From: Fimbriimonas sp.
GTDB lineage: Bacteria; Armatimonadota; Fimbriimonadia; Fimbriimonadales; Fimbriimonadaceae
Length of the DNA: 64,000 bases
Direction: 5' to 3'
NCBI GenBank assembly: GCA_031292555.1
Contig: JARLGV010000004.1
Coordinates: forward strand, 62,001 to 126,000
Part shown: positions 52,604 through 62,533 of the stretch, in pieces
Layout of the letters: each line of letters begins with the position of its first letter
Numbering within the stretch: position 1 is the first letter of the stretch
Position numbers and translations under genes: made by a program
Notes under the pieces: model-generated
Database searches by the model: none
The model's input: only the letters and a program-made list of their open reading frames with translations
Told to the model about the DNA's origin: nothing

Positions 52604-55600
52604 CTACTCAGTGTTGAGCGTCTCGTCAAAATTGAGCATGGCGCTCGCCGTCACCGTATATGCGGCAAGCTCAATCGGACTGATCTTCGCGTCGGGCTTT
52701 GAATCGCCTGTCGAAATAAGTTCCTTCGCAGCCTTGGGGTCTTTGCCGTAATGTGCCATGCGGCGCGCAATTCCGTCTTCCATGATCTTCTCCTCCATTG
52801 CTGACGGATGGCGTGCGAGAAGAGTCTGGAACGCGAAGTCCAGGCGAGTCCTTGCCGTCGGACCTCCGTGCTCTATCATGCGTTGCGCAAATACGCGCGC
52901 TGCCTCAACGAACGTCACGTCGTTTAGGAGCACCAACGCTTGAAGCGGCGTGTTGGTTCGAGCGCGATCGACTCGGCAGATCTCCCGGGACGGAACGTCA
53001 AAGAGGGTCATTTCCGGCGGCGCGGCCGTCCGCTTCCAAATCGTGTAAAGGCTCCGTCGGTAGAGTCCGTCTCCCGCGTCACGCTTGTAGTTGACAAGGT
53101 TGCCGAACGCGGCGGTCTCGTTCCAAATGCCGGCCGGCTGGTAGGGCCGCACCGAGCGTCCGCCAATCTTCTCCACCAGGAGTCCAGCGGCGGCGAGAGC
53201 CTGATCTCTGATCACCTCGGCCGGAAGCCGGAAACGTGGTCCTCGTGCCAAAAGTCGATTCGCCGAGTCCTTCTTCGCGATATCGGGCCGTGTATCGGAG
53301 GACTGGCAGAATGTGGCGCTGGTGACCATCTCCTTGATGATCCCTTTCATGTTCCACTTCGTGCGGATGAACTCGGTCGCCAGCCAGTCCAATAGCTCGG
53401 GGTGACTTGGGTATTCGGCGCGGGTGCCGAAATCCTCGGTCGTAGCCACGATCCCCGTTCCAAAGAACCGCTCCCATAAGCGGTTCACCGCAACCCTGGC
53501 AGTCAGCGGATTCGACGGATCGACGATCCATTTGGCCAAGCCAAGCCGGTTGTTTGAATAGCCTTTCGGAATAGGCGGCAGAAACTTCGGAGTTGCGGCG
53601 GTGACCTTTGGGCCGTGCTTGTCGTATTGCCCGCGGATTAGGACATAGCAGTCCCTTGGCTTCGGCATCTCCTGCATCACGCTGACCGTCGGAATCTCAG
53701 CGGTCAACTTGTCCTTCTCGGTTTGGAGTTCGCGCCTTTTGTCGTCCAGCCTGTGATACATCGGGTCGTTTTGATACGACCAATATTGGGCCAGTGTCTC
53801 CCTTTGAGCGGGAGAGCGCTTGTCCGGCGCGACGCGGAGGAGCGGAGTGGCAGGATTCACGTCCGAGAGTTTCTTTGCCTCGTCAGCGGTAATCGCGCGG
53901 TTGAAGAGCACGAGGTCGTCGACCTGTCCCTCGAATTCGTCGCTCCCGGTTCGACGCCCGACAGTCAACGTGACTGGAGTTTGTATCGAGTCCTTGAGGG
54001 CGTTGGTCTCAGTGTCGATGGCGGCGTTCTTGCCGTCGATGTAGATGTGGACACCCTCCGGCTTTCGGGAACCGTCGTTGGTCACCACGATATGGGTCCA
54101 TTTCTCATTCGGAATAGTCGACTTCGTGACGACCTTAAGAGCGTTCTCGGGCCATTTGTTGATGAAGTGGGCGGCGATTCGATTGCCTTGCAGGGAGATA
54201 TCCCACCCTCGGTAATCGTGGGCGGAGTCCATCTTGGCAATCGGCGATCCGCTTCCGTTCTTCGGGTAGACCCAACAGCCGTACGAGAACCCTTTCGTCC
54301 CGTCGAAATCCCCAACCGCTCCGAGATCAAGGTACGACTTGGAGTCGGTCAGGACCGCGCCAGACGATCGGCCCACATCATATTTCACTGGGCCGATCAC
54401 CTTGGGTTTCGGCATACTCGCGGAGTCGGTGGACGTCTGGCAAGTCGTCGAGTCTCCGAAGGTGTAGCGAGCCAACTGACCCTCCAGTGGCACAGAAGGT
54501 TGAGACGCAACCTGAGGATTCCAGTCGGCCGACTTGGGCTTGTCCGCTACAAAACAGGTGTTCTCCTTGATTCGAGTATCGGTCAGCTCTGAGACCAGCT
54601 TGCCCAGTTGCTTGGCTTGATCCGGATAGGGCGCACTGATGAACGGGACCTGGTTAACCGCCGCATCGACCCCCATTCCCTCCTCGGGGATGTTGCTGAA
54701 GAAGGAGTTGAGGCTGTAGAACTCTTTCTGACTGATCGGATCGTACTTGTGGTCGTGACACCTCGCGCAGCCGGCAGTCAGGCCGAGCCAAGTCTGACTC
54801 GTCGTCTCAACTCGATCGATGACCATCTCGACGCGCCACTCTTCGGGGATGATTCCTCCCTCCGTGTTGACGCGGTTGTTCCGATTGAACCCGGTAGCGA
54901 TCTTTTGGTCAACTGTTGAGTTCGGTAGAAGGTCGCCGGCAAGTTGGTCGACGGTGAACTCGTCGAACGGCATGTTCTTGTTGTAGGCGTCAATTACCCA
55001 ATCGCGCCATCGGTACTGAAAGCGTTCGTAATCGGACTGAAACCCATTGCTGTCCGCATATCGAGCAAAGTCCATCCAGTCCATCGCCATCCGCTCTCCG
55101 TATTTCGGATTGGCCAGGAGGCGATCGACAAGCTTGTCGTAAGCGTTCGCTGAGTTGTCGGCGAGGAAAGAATTGACCTCAGCTGTAGTAGGCGGGACGC
55201 CAAGAAGATCCAAAGTGGCGCGCCGAATCAGCGTTCGTTTGTCGGCCCGGGGGGACGGCTTGATGCCCTCTTCCTCAAGTCGAGCGAGGATGAAATTGTC
55301 GATTGGATTCTTCGGCCAAAACGCATCCGCCACCTTGGGGACGGGTGGCCGCACTGGAGCAACGAATGCCCAATGCTTCTTGTATTCGGCGCCTTGTTTG
55401 ATCCACTCAACGAGGGTCGCTCGCTCTTCGGCATTCAGGAACTTGTTGCTTGAAGGCGGCGGCATCTGCAGCGCGTTCGTGGCATTGATCCGCTTGACCA
55501 ACTCGCTACTCTCGGGGTGGCCGGGAACGATTGCAAAGACGCCGTCCGGAAGCTTTGCTGTCGCTGTGTCGCGCTGATCCAGCCGCAAGTCCGCCATGAC

Positions 55601-55810
55601 TGCCTTGCTGTCGTGCCCGTGGCATGTGAAGCACTTGGTGATGATCGGCCGCACATCCCGGTTGTATTCGATCTTCTTGACCCGAACCGATTTGGAGTTT
55701 TTGGCCGGGAAACTCCAAACGCCGGCCGCTAGAACACAAATTCCGGTGAGATGAAGAAGGACTCGCATCGTTTTTACCGTGCGGCACCCTCGTCGCAGAC
55801 TGAATTCCAC
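52604..55810 (-). CDS. PSCyt1-DUF1549-LamG-DUF1553 protein, copy A
   Basis: 1068 residues from GTG 55810, immediately after an in-frame TAG; ATG 55768 is an alternative. Signal segment ([15 protein letters not shown]), then a planctomycete cytochrome-C-like domain with CFTCH ([26 protein letters not shown]) and DUF1549 ([40 protein letters not shown], a second [11 protein letters not shown]). A LamG/concanavalin-like insert follows (~430-660, [24 protein letters not shown]), then DUF1553 ([49 protein letters not shown]). These are exported proteins, often linked to polysaccharide use; heme binding is inferred from CxxCH. Confidence 0.85.
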   Translation of the reverse strand: MEFSLRRGCRTVKTMRVLLHLTGICVLAAGVWSFPAKNSKSVRVKKIEYNRDVRPIITKCFTCHGHDSKAVMADLRLDQRDTATAKLPDGVFAIVPGHPESSELVKRINATNALQMPPPSSNKFLNAEERATLVEWIKQGAEYKKHWAFVAPVRPPVPKVADAFWPKNPIDNFILARLEEEGIKPSPRADKRTLIRRATLDLLGVPPTTAEVNSFLADNSANAYDKLVDRLLANPKYGERMAMDWMDFARYADSNGFQSDYERFQYRWRDWVIDAYNKNMPFDEFTVDQLAGDLLPNSTVDQKIATGFNRNNRVNTEGGIIPEEWRVEMVIDRVETTSQTWLGLTAGCARCHDHKYDPISQKEFYSLNSFFSNIPEEGMGVDAAVNQVPFISAPYPDQAKQLGKLVSELTDTRIKENTCFVADKPKSADWNPQVASQPSVPLEGQLARYTFGDSTTCQTSTDSASMPKPKVIGPVKYDVGRSSGAVLTDSKSYLDLGAVGDFDGTKGFSYGCWVYPKNGSGSPIAKMDSAHDYRGWDISLQGNRIAAHFINKWPENALKVVTKSTIPNEKWTHIVVTNDGSRKPEGVHIYIDGKNAAIDTETNALKDSIQTPVTLTVGRRTGSDEFEGQVDDLVLFNRAITADEAKKLSDVNPATPLLRVAPDKRSPAQRETLAQYWSYQNDPMYHRLDDKRRELQTEKDKLTAEIPTVSVMQEMPKPRDCYVLIRGQYDKHGPKVTAATPKFLPPIPKGYSNNRLGLAKWIVDPSNPLTARVAVNRLWERFFGTGIVATTEDFGTRAEYPSHPELLDWLATEFIRTKWNMKGIIKEMVTSATFCQSSDTRPDIAKKDSANRLLARGPRFRLPAEVIRDQALAAAGLLVEKIGGRSVRPYQPAGIWNETAAFGNLVNYKRDAGDGLYRRSLYTIWKRTAAPPEMTLFDVPSREICRVDRARTNTPLQALVLLNDVTFVEAARVFAQRMIEHGGPTARTRLDFAFQTLLARHPSAMEEKIMEDGIARRMAHYGKDPKAAKELISTGDSKPDAKISPIELAAYTVTASAMLNFDETLNTE

Positions 55811-55951
55811 CTAGATAGCATACAACAGGTATTTACACCGGCATAGCGGCCTGGTTGGACATTTCAGCCACGGATTTGGACGCTATTCATTAACAAACCG
55901 CCCGACGCATCCTTTGCCGGAGGCGTGTTGGCATTAACGATCATGATCGGC

Positions 55952-57415
55952 TCACGCCATGATCGGTGCGATTAGCTCGCCTGACACATCGGTCAACCGG
56001 AAGTCTCGACCTTGATACCGGAAGGTCAGCCGTGTGTGATCGATTCCCAGAATGTTAAGGATGGTCGCGTGCAGGTCGTGCACCGAGACTGGGTTCTCCA
56101 CGATGTTATAGGAATAGTCATCCGTCTTTCCATAGGCGACGCCCTTCTTTAGGCCCGCTCCTGCCATGAACACTGTGAAGCACCGAGGGTGGTGATCGCG
56201 GCCATAGTTGGTCGCGGTCAGGTCGCCTTGTGAGTACACCGTTCGGCCAAACTCTCCGCCCCAAACAACGAGCGTTTCGTCCAAGAGTCCACGTTGCTTG
56301 AGGTCCTTGATGAGGGCGGCCGTCGGCTGATCAGTGTCCTGGCACTGGCCCTTAATCGCCATGGGGAGCCCGAAGTGGTGATCCCAACCCATGTGGAACA
56401 GCTGGACGAATCTCACACCTCGCTCGGACAGCCGCCTGGCGAGCAGGCAGTTGAACGCGAACGTGCCCGGTGTCTTAACACTCGGGCCATACATCTCCAG
56501 AACGCTGGACGGTTCCTTTGAGATATCGGTGAGTTCGGGTACGGACATTTGCATCCGGAACGCCAACTCGTACTGGGAAATCCGAGTCGAGATCTCCGGG
56601 TCGCGCGCACTCATCAGCTTGAGCTTGTTCAGCCCGACGAGGTCGCCGATCATCTCCCGACGCGTGTCGCGGTCGATTCCTTCGGGATCCGACAAGTACA
56701 AAACCGGGTCACCGGCATTGCGGAACTTGACTCCCTGATGCTGAGTCGGTAGGAAACCGGATCCCCAAAGCCGATCGTAGAGAGGTTGGTCGTCTTTGCG
56801 CCCGGTTCCTACCGATGTCATTACGACGAAGGCGGGCAGGTCTCGGTTCTCGGTGCCCAGACCGTAAGACATCCATGACCCAATGCTGGGCCTTCCCGCC
56901 AGTTGCGATCCAGTCTGGAAGAAGGTCACCGCCGGATCGTGGTTGATCGCCTCGGTGTTCATTGAGTAGATGAACGTGAGTTCGTCGACGATCCCTGCCA
57001 AATGCGGCAATAGCTCCGTCAGATAGATCCCGCTTTGGCCATGCTGCTGGAACTTGAAGACGCTGGGGGCTACCGGGAACGACTTCTGCCCCGATGTCAT
57101 GCCGGTTAAGCGCTGCCCCATACGGATGGTGCTTGGCAGATCCTCCCCACGTCGTTTCTCTAGCTCGGGTTTCGGGTCGAACAAATCCATCTGCGATGGT
57201 GCGCCCGACTGGAAAAGGTAGATCACCCGTTTCGCCTTGGGCGTGAAATGAGGAATTCCTGGCATGCCGCCGACTCGCTTGCGCTGACCGGTGAAGTCTT
57301 GGGCGAGCGCGCCTCCGCCGAGCAGAGTGAACAGCGCGGTGAGGCCGAGGCCAGCGCTTCGCTTGAGGAAGATTCGTCGGTTCAGTTGGTCTTGGAGTTG
57401 AAGGATTGGGTCCAT
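55952..57415 (-). CDS. DUF1501 protein with twin-arginine signal, copy B
   Basis: 487 residues from ATG 57415; a longer frame to 57535 runs inside the previous gene. Leader NRRIFLKRSAGLGLTALFTL and the same DUF1501 blocks as copy A (VIYLFQSGAPSQMDLFDPKP, MNTEAINHDPAVTFFQTGSQLAGRP, VVWGGEFGRTVYSQGDL). The two are clear paralogues. It lies 7 nt downstream of the copy B cytochrome-like gene. Confidence 0.88.
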   Translation of the reverse strand: MDPILQLQDQLNRRIFLKRSAGLGLTALFTLLGGGALAQDFTGQRKRVGGMPGIPHFTPKAKRVIYLFQSGAPSQMDLFDPKPELEKRRGEDLPSTIRMGQRLTGMTSGQKSFPVAPSVFKFQQHGQSGIYLTELLPHLAGIVDELTFIYSMNTEAINHDPAVTFFQTGSQLAGRPSIGSWMSYGLGTENRDLPAFVVMTSVGTGRKDDQPLYDRLWGSGFLPTQHQGVKFRNAGDPVLYLSDPEGIDRDTRREMIGDLVGLNKLKLMSARDPEISTRISQYELAFRMQMSVPELTDISKEPSSVLEMYGPSVKTPGTFAFNCLLARRLSERGVRFVQLFHMGWDHHFGLPMAIKGQCQDTDQPTAALIKDLKQRGLLDETLVVWGGEFGRTVYSQGDLTATNYGRDHHPRCFTVFMAGAGLKKGVAYGKTDDYSYNIVENPVSVHDLHATILNILGIDHTRLTFRYQGRDFRLTDVSGELIAPIMA

Positions 57416-57422
57416 GGTTTGC

Positions 57423-60400
57423 TTATTCTTTGGTGACGGTCTCGTCCAAGTTGAGAATGGTGCTGGCAACGACGGTATAGGCAGCCAACTCCGATGAATC
57501 GACGCCCGGGGAGTTCTTGGCATCTCCCATGGCAATCAGTTTCTTTGCCGCCATCGGGTTCTGCCGGTAGTGGGCCAGCCGTCGAGCAAGCCCGGATTCC
57601 AAGATTCGAAGCTCGGAAGACGTAGGAGGTCGAGAAAGAGCCCTCTCGTACGCGTAGTCGAGCCTGCCCTTCACACTTGGTCCGCCCTCGGTGATCATGC
57701 GATTCGCCAGAATACGGGCAGACTCGACAAATGTCACGTCATTCAGCAAGACCAGAGCCTGCAGAGGCGTGTTGGTTCGGGCTCTCTTCACCCGGCAAGT
57801 CTCGCGCGTCGACATGTCGAACAATGTCATTTCGGGTGGAGCAGCAGTGCGCTTCCATATGGTGTATAGGCTGCGGCGGTGGAGACCGGAGTCCGTATCG
57901 TGCTTGTAGTTTCGCAGGTTTCCGTATACGTTCAATTCGTCCCACACCCCGTCCGGTTGGTACGGTCGCACCGAGGGTCCGCCCACTTTTTCGACCAATA
58001 GACCGGCAATCGCCAGTGCTTGGTCACGAATCACTTCGGCTGAGAAGCGGAATCTAGGTCCGTGAGCGAGGAACCGATTCGTCGGGTCGATCCTGACGTC
58101 ATCGGGGCTGGCGTCCGAGCTCTGACGATAAGTCGCACTCATTACCAACTCCTTGATAATCGCCTTCTGGTCCCATTTTAGGCGGACGATCTCGGTGGCG
58201 AGCCAATCGAGCAATTCCGGATGACTCGGGAACTCCGCCCGTGTACCGAAGTCTTCCGAGGTAGCGACGATCCCCGTTCCGAAGAAGCGCTCCCAGAACC
58301 TATTGACGGTTACTCGGGCGGTTAGCGGGTTGCTCGGGCTGACGATCCACTTCGCAAGTCCAAGCCGGTTTCTGGGGTAGCCGGCCGGGATCGGCGGAAG
58401 AAACGCGGGGGTTGCCGCCGTCACCCTCGGGCCATGGTGGTCGTACTGACCACGAATCAGGACAAAGCAATCTCTCGGTTTGGGCATCTCCTTCATGACC
58501 ATAACGGTCGTGATCTCCGAGTCCAGTTTGTCGCGCTCATCGGTCGTAGCCTTGATCGCATTCACCACCTTGCGGTACTCGGCATCATTCTCAGAGGACC
58601 AGATCTCGTTCAGTGCCGCGATCTGTGCTGTAGTGCGCTTCTCGACCGGCGTCCTGAGAATTGGCGCGGCTGGGCTTACATCGGCGAGCTTCGCGGCTTC
58701 GTCACCGGACAGGACCCGGTTGTATAAGACAAGATCGTCAACCTCGCCGTCGAAGGTCTCGCCTGTCGTTCGTCGCCCCACTGTGATCGGCACATCGGAC
58801 TTGATGGTCGCCGACAACGAGTCCTTATCGACGATCTTCTCGGTCGGCTTCCCGTTGATGTAAATCTGAACCCCGTCCGGCTTCTGCGTTCCGTCGTAGG
58901 TAACAAGAACGTGGCTCCACTGCCCCATCGGGATTTTGGTCTTGGAGATGACCTTCAGCGCATTGTCCGGCCACTTGTTAAGGAAATGAGCACTGGGACG
59001 GCCACCGTCGAGCATCATGTCCCATCCACGGTAGTCGTGCATGGTGTCCATTTTTGCAACAGGTGAGCCGGAATCGCCGTTAGGCTTGATCCAGCAGCCG
59101 TATGACATCCCGCTTGATCCGTCGAACCCGTCCTTCTGACCCAGATCGAGGTACCCCATGTCCCCAGTCACAACCGAGCCGGTCGAGCGTCCCAATTCGC
59201 CCTTGACCTTCCCCTTTACCACGGGCGTGGGAACCGAACCGGACGCAACTGCCGGCCACGAACCTAGCGTATACCGGGCCACCCGCCCCGGCTCCAGCTT
59301 CGGATCGTCATCCTTCAGCGTTGGGTTCCAAGCTGCGGATTGCACAGCGTTTACCGCGAGTCGTTGCGACGCTTGCTTTTGGTATTCGGTCAGTTTCGCG
59401 GTCAGTTCCGCAAGCTGCTTGGCCTGGGAGGGATAGGGCGCTTTGATGTACGGCGGGTGGTTTTCCGGGCGTTCGACGCCGGAGCCGCTCTCCGGAACAT
59501 TGTTGAAGAACGCGTTTAGGCTGTAAAAGTCTTTCTGACTGATCGGATCGTACTTGTGATCGTGGCATCGTGCGCATCCGGCCGTCAGTCCGAGCCAAGT
59601 CGCAGAAGTTGTTTCGACACGATCGATGACCGTCTCGATCCGCCATTCCTCGGGGATGACGCCTCCCTCCGTGTTGATGCGATGGTTTCGGTTGAAGCCA
59701 GTCGCCACGATCTGGTCGAGAGTAGGATGCGGAAGCAGGTCGCCGGCAAGCTGTTCGACCGTGAATTCGTCGTACGGCATGTTCTTGTTGTAGGCGTCGA
59801 TCACCCAGTCTCGCCACCGCCACTGGAATCGCTCGAAATCGGCTTGATACCCGTTGCTGTCTGCGTATCGGGCGTAGTCCATCCAATCCATCGCCATTCG
59901 CTCGCCATAGCGAGGCGAAGCGAGAAGCCGATCGACAACCTTCTCATATGCCTTGGGAGACTTGTCGGCCAGGAACGCCTTGACGTCCTTTGGCGTCGCC
60001 GGGATTCCGTCCAGATCGAGCGAAAGCCGCCGAATCAACGTTCGACGGTCCGCTTCAGGGGCCGGCTTTAGGCCCTTCTCTTCCATCTTCGCCAGCACGA
60101 AAGCGTCGATCGGATTCCGAACCCAACTCGGGTTCTTCACTTGCGGTACGGCGGGGCGAATCGGCGCCACAAACGCCCAGTGCTTCTTGTATTCGGCCCC
60201 TTCGGCAATCCACTCCTTGAGAATTCGCTTCTCGTCGGCGTTCAGCACCTTATTGCTGGAAGCTGGAGGCATCTGGAGGGCGTTGGTCGCGAAGATTCGC
60301 GTGACCATTTCGCTCTTCTCGGGATGAAAGGGGACGACGGCGTAAACGCCGTCAGGCAACTTCTCGGTCGCGGTGTCCTTCTGGTCCAGGCGCAGGTTCG

Positions 60401-60623
60401 CCATGACCGCCTTGCTGTCGTGCCCGTGGCAAGTGAAGCACTTAGTGATGATCGGGCGCACGTCCCGGTTGTAGTCGATCTTCTTCGCGAGAGTCGTTTT
60501 GGAGTTTCTGGCCGGGACGCTCCACACTCCGGCTGCCAAGATCGCAGTGCCGCCAAACTGCAGCAAGATTCGGGCAACGTGGCGCAACCGGCCACCTCGA
60601 CGCAAGCTCAATTCCACCCGCAT
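57423..60623 (-). CDS. PSCyt1-DUF1549-LamG-DUF1553 protein, copy B
   Basis: 1066 residues from ATG 60623 (an ATG-less frame extends to 60656; GTG 60617 aligns with copy A's start). Same order as copy A: export segment, CFTCH (residues 62-66), DUF1549, CARCH (350-354), LamG-like insert (~450-665) and DUF1553 (from ~750). Both CxxCH motifs are kept, so both could hold heme c. The pair 57.4-60.6 kb duplicates 52.6-55.8 kb, with sequence divergence typical of an older duplication. Confidence 0.85.
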   Translation of the reverse strand: MRVELSLRRGGRLRHVARILLQFGGTAILAAGVWSVPARNSKTTLAKKIDYNRDVRPIITKCFTCHGHDSKAVMANLRLDQKDTATEKLPDGVYAVVPFHPEKSEMVTRIFATNALQMPPASSNKVLNADEKRILKEWIAEGAEYKKHWAFVAPIRPAVPQVKNPSWVRNPIDAFVLAKMEEKGLKPAPEADRRTLIRRLSLDLDGIPATPKDVKAFLADKSPKAYEKVVDRLLASPRYGERMAMDWMDYARYADSNGYQADFERFQWRWRDWVIDAYNKNMPYDEFTVEQLAGDLLPHPTLDQIVATGFNRNHRINTEGGVIPEEWRIETVIDRVETTSATWLGLTAGCARCHDHKYDPISQKDFYSLNAFFNNVPESGSGVERPENHPPYIKAPYPSQAKQLAELTAKLTEYQKQASQRLAVNAVQSAAWNPTLKDDDPKLEPGRVARYTLGSWPAVASGSVPTPVVKGKVKGELGRSTGSVVTGDMGYLDLGQKDGFDGSSGMSYGCWIKPNGDSGSPVAKMDTMHDYRGWDMMLDGGRPSAHFLNKWPDNALKVISKTKIPMGQWSHVLVTYDGTQKPDGVQIYINGKPTEKIVDKDSLSATIKSDVPITVGRRTTGETFDGEVDDLVLYNRVLSGDEAAKLADVSPAAPILRTPVEKRTTAQIAALNEIWSSENDAEYRKVVNAIKATTDERDKLDSEITTVMVMKEMPKPRDCFVLIRGQYDHHGPRVTAATPAFLPPIPAGYPRNRLGLAKWIVSPSNPLTARVTVNRFWERFFGTGIVATSEDFGTRAEFPSHPELLDWLATEIVRLKWDQKAIIKELVMSATYRQSSDASPDDVRIDPTNRFLAHGPRFRFSAEVIRDQALAIAGLLVEKVGGPSVRPYQPDGVWDELNVYGNLRNYKHDTDSGLHRRSLYTIWKRTAAPPEMTLFDMSTRETCRVKRARTNTPLQALVLLNDVTFVESARILANRMITEGGPSVKGRLDYAYERALSRPPTSSELRILESGLARRLAHYRQNPMAAKKLIAMGDAKNSPGVDSSELAAYTVVASTILNLDETVTKE

Positions 60624-60740
60624 AGAATACATCAGGTAGTTCCACCAGGCTAACACTACTCTTGGACAATTTGGACGCGGGTTTGCAGCAGCGGCCCCCT
60701 TGAAGCCGCCGGATAGTTCGTAACCACGTTTGGGTAGTCG

Positions 60741-60757
60741 GCCCGACCAAGTCGGGC
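60741..60757. repeat. hairpin between divergent genes
   Basis: GCCCGAC (60741-60747), CAA, GTCGGGC (60751-60757). No T-tract. The nearby GACTTGGTC at about 60798 repeats the inner part in reverse. Confidence 0.4.
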
Positions 60758-60816
60758 TCCACTATCGACATTAGCTGCGCCCCCACTCCCGCACCCCGAC
60801 TTGGTCACAATCTATC

Positions 60817-61260
60817 GTGCGTTTTCAGAACATCTTGGCTTTGCTCGTACTGACAGCCGCCATCGGCGGATGCTCAAGAGAGCCGGCGGCTTCCAAGGCA
60901 GCCTCCACCGATTCAGCACCATCGGCGAACAACGGCGTGGCAATGAGCAAGGCGGAATTGGCGACGAAGGCGGACATCCCCATCTATCCGGGGGCCACCG
61001 TGCCAGAGGGCCAAAGCAAAGTCACGTCATCCAGTGCGGAAACGCGATATGAAATCGACATGGTCACTCCCGATTCAGTAGACAAGGTGGCCCGTTTCTA
61101 CAAGGACACGCTCCACCTTGACCGCCAGGGCTCCGGTGGGACGGCGGACATGATGGGCGTTACTCCCAAGGGCGAACTTGCTCGGATCAAGATCGAATCG
61201 AAAGGCGGCAAGACGACCATCCAGGCCGTGTCGGTCGACGAGCCGAAAACGAAGCCCTGA
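60817..61260 (+). CDS. lipoprotein with a small soluble domain
   Basis: 147 residues from GTG 60817. Lipobox IGGC at about 16-19 ends the signal peptide. After a Ser/Ala linker comes a compact alpha/beta domain (IPIYPGATVPEGQSKVTSSSAETRYEIDMVTPDSVDKVARFYKDTLHL) seen in many small lipoproteins of unknown function. It ends 5 nt from the convergent propeller gene. Confidence 0.6.
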   Translation: MRFQNILALLVLTAAIGGCSREPAASKAASTDSAPSANNGVAMSKAELATKADIPIYPGATVPEGQSKVTSSSAETRYEIDMVTPDSVDKVARFYKDTLHLDRQGSGGTADMMGVTPKGELARIKIESKGGKTTIQAVSVDEPKTKP

Positions 61261-61265
61261 CGTAT

Positions 61266-62441
61266 CTAGTCGCCGAGTTTGGGAAGCTCAAATCGGCAAG
61301 CCCGTTTGGCGCCCAGGATCAAACAGCAGCCGTCCTTTATGGCAATCAGGCGGATCTCGCCTAATGCGCCCAACCCCGAAACCTCGGCTGCTCCGCGAGA
61401 ATCGGTATCTCGCGCGATTTGAACCATTCCGAATCGCTGGCCGAACACAAACTGTCCTGCCACCCCATCGGAGGTCACCGAAGTCACTCGATCGCGTGTC
61501 CCACACTTGCTCTTGAGTTCGCCCGTGGACCCATCAAACACATCGAAACTGCCGATTCCCGTGCTGCTATCGCCATCTCCATGTCCAATCCCGATCAATC
61601 TCCCGTCCACTGCAATCTGGGTCACCGGCAGGAAATCTGATTCGAACGTGTGCTTCAGCTTGCCCGTCTCCGAGTCGACCATAAGCACCGGGCCTGACTT
61701 CAGACCTAGCAGTATGTCCGCGTCGCTAAATGCGGCTGAAGTCACAAGGTCGCCGGCATCCAGGAACTTGGAGCGGATCGTCTTGCCGTCCACCGTAAAG
61801 TAAAACGCGCCGGGCGAATCCGACGTAGCGAGGACGATACCGTTCCCCGCATGCGACGTTACGATCGAGATGGTTCCCCGATGAGCCTCGAGGTTGACGC
61901 TCCCAATCTGCTTGCCGTTCTTCAAGCTGATCGCGTAGAGCATCAGCGCGTCAGGGCTCAGGTCGTGGCGCAATGTGGCGCACCATAGAATCTGGCGCGA
62001 TTCCTCGACCGTGATCTCGAGCATGTCGCCGTCAACTTTCAGCGGCTTCGACGACTCCATTGGGCGACTTGCCGACCACCGGGTCAGCACCTTGCGAGCG
62101 TCGACAAGGTAGACCCGACCGGTAGGCGTCAGAACCCCCGACAGAAAGCGAGTCGACGGATCGGCCGGGCTTAAGGAGGTCATTGCCAGGTGCTTCTGGC
62201 CGTCTAGTACCTCAGCATGCCCTTCCCCGTCGATAATCAGCGCTGTGAGGTCGCCGTTACCGAGGATTTTGGCAGGCGGCCGCCTGATCGGAATCACCTC
62301 CGCGTGCCTCACGCGAATGACGTGCGCGCGATAAATCGTGACCAAGCCGGCTATATATCCGGCAGCGATCAAGAACCCGATCGTAACTCCTATGCCGCGC
62401 CGCATCGTTTCAAAACTGCCGACCAGCCCCATGCCGGTCAC
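61266..62441 (-). CDS. membrane-anchored beta-propeller protein
   Basis: 391 residues from GTG 62441 (ATGs at 62432 and 62405 are in frame). One N-terminal membrane helix (GIGVTIGFLIAAGYIAGLVTIYRA) anchors a propeller of PQQ/WD40-like blades (GVLTPTGRVYLVDARKVLTRWSA, MLYAISLKNGKQIGSVNLEAHRGTI, LLGLKSGPVLMVDSETGKLKHTF). The ligand is unknown. It is divergent from the RND gene and convergent with the lipoprotein gene. Confidence 0.55.
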   Translation of the reverse strand: MTGMGLVGSFETMRRGIGVTIGFLIAAGYIAGLVTIYRAHVIRVRHAEVIPIRRPPAKILGNGDLTALIIDGEGHAEVLDGQKHLAMTSLSPADPSTRFLSGVLTPTGRVYLVDARKVLTRWSASRPMESSKPLKVDGDMLEITVEESRQILWCATLRHDLSPDALMLYAISLKNGKQIGSVNLEAHRGTISIVTSHAGNGIVLATSDSPGAFYFTVDGKTIRSKFLDAGDLVTSAAFSDADILLGLKSGPVLMVDSETGKLKHTFESDFLPVTQIAVDGRLIGIGHGDGDSSTGIGSFDVFDGSTGELKSKCGTRDRVTSVTSDGVAGQFVFGQRFGMVQIARDTDSRGAAEVSGLGALGEIRLIAIKDGCCLILGAKRACRFELPKLGD

Positions 62442-62486
62442 ATTTGAGCGATAGACCGCTCAGCTGAGTAGTACCGATCTGCCTAA

Positions 62487-62523
62487 CCGGGAGGTGAGCG
62501 CGCATTTGCGTGTCACCTCCCGG
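62487..62523. repeat. 11-bp inverted repeat after the RND gene
   Basis: CCGGGAGGTGA (62487-62497) pairs with TCACCTCCCGG (62513-62523), 15-nt loop. No T-tract follows on the minus strand, so this would be a rho-assisted terminator or a regulatory site. Confidence 0.5.
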
Positions 62524-62533
62524 CTAGAACTCC

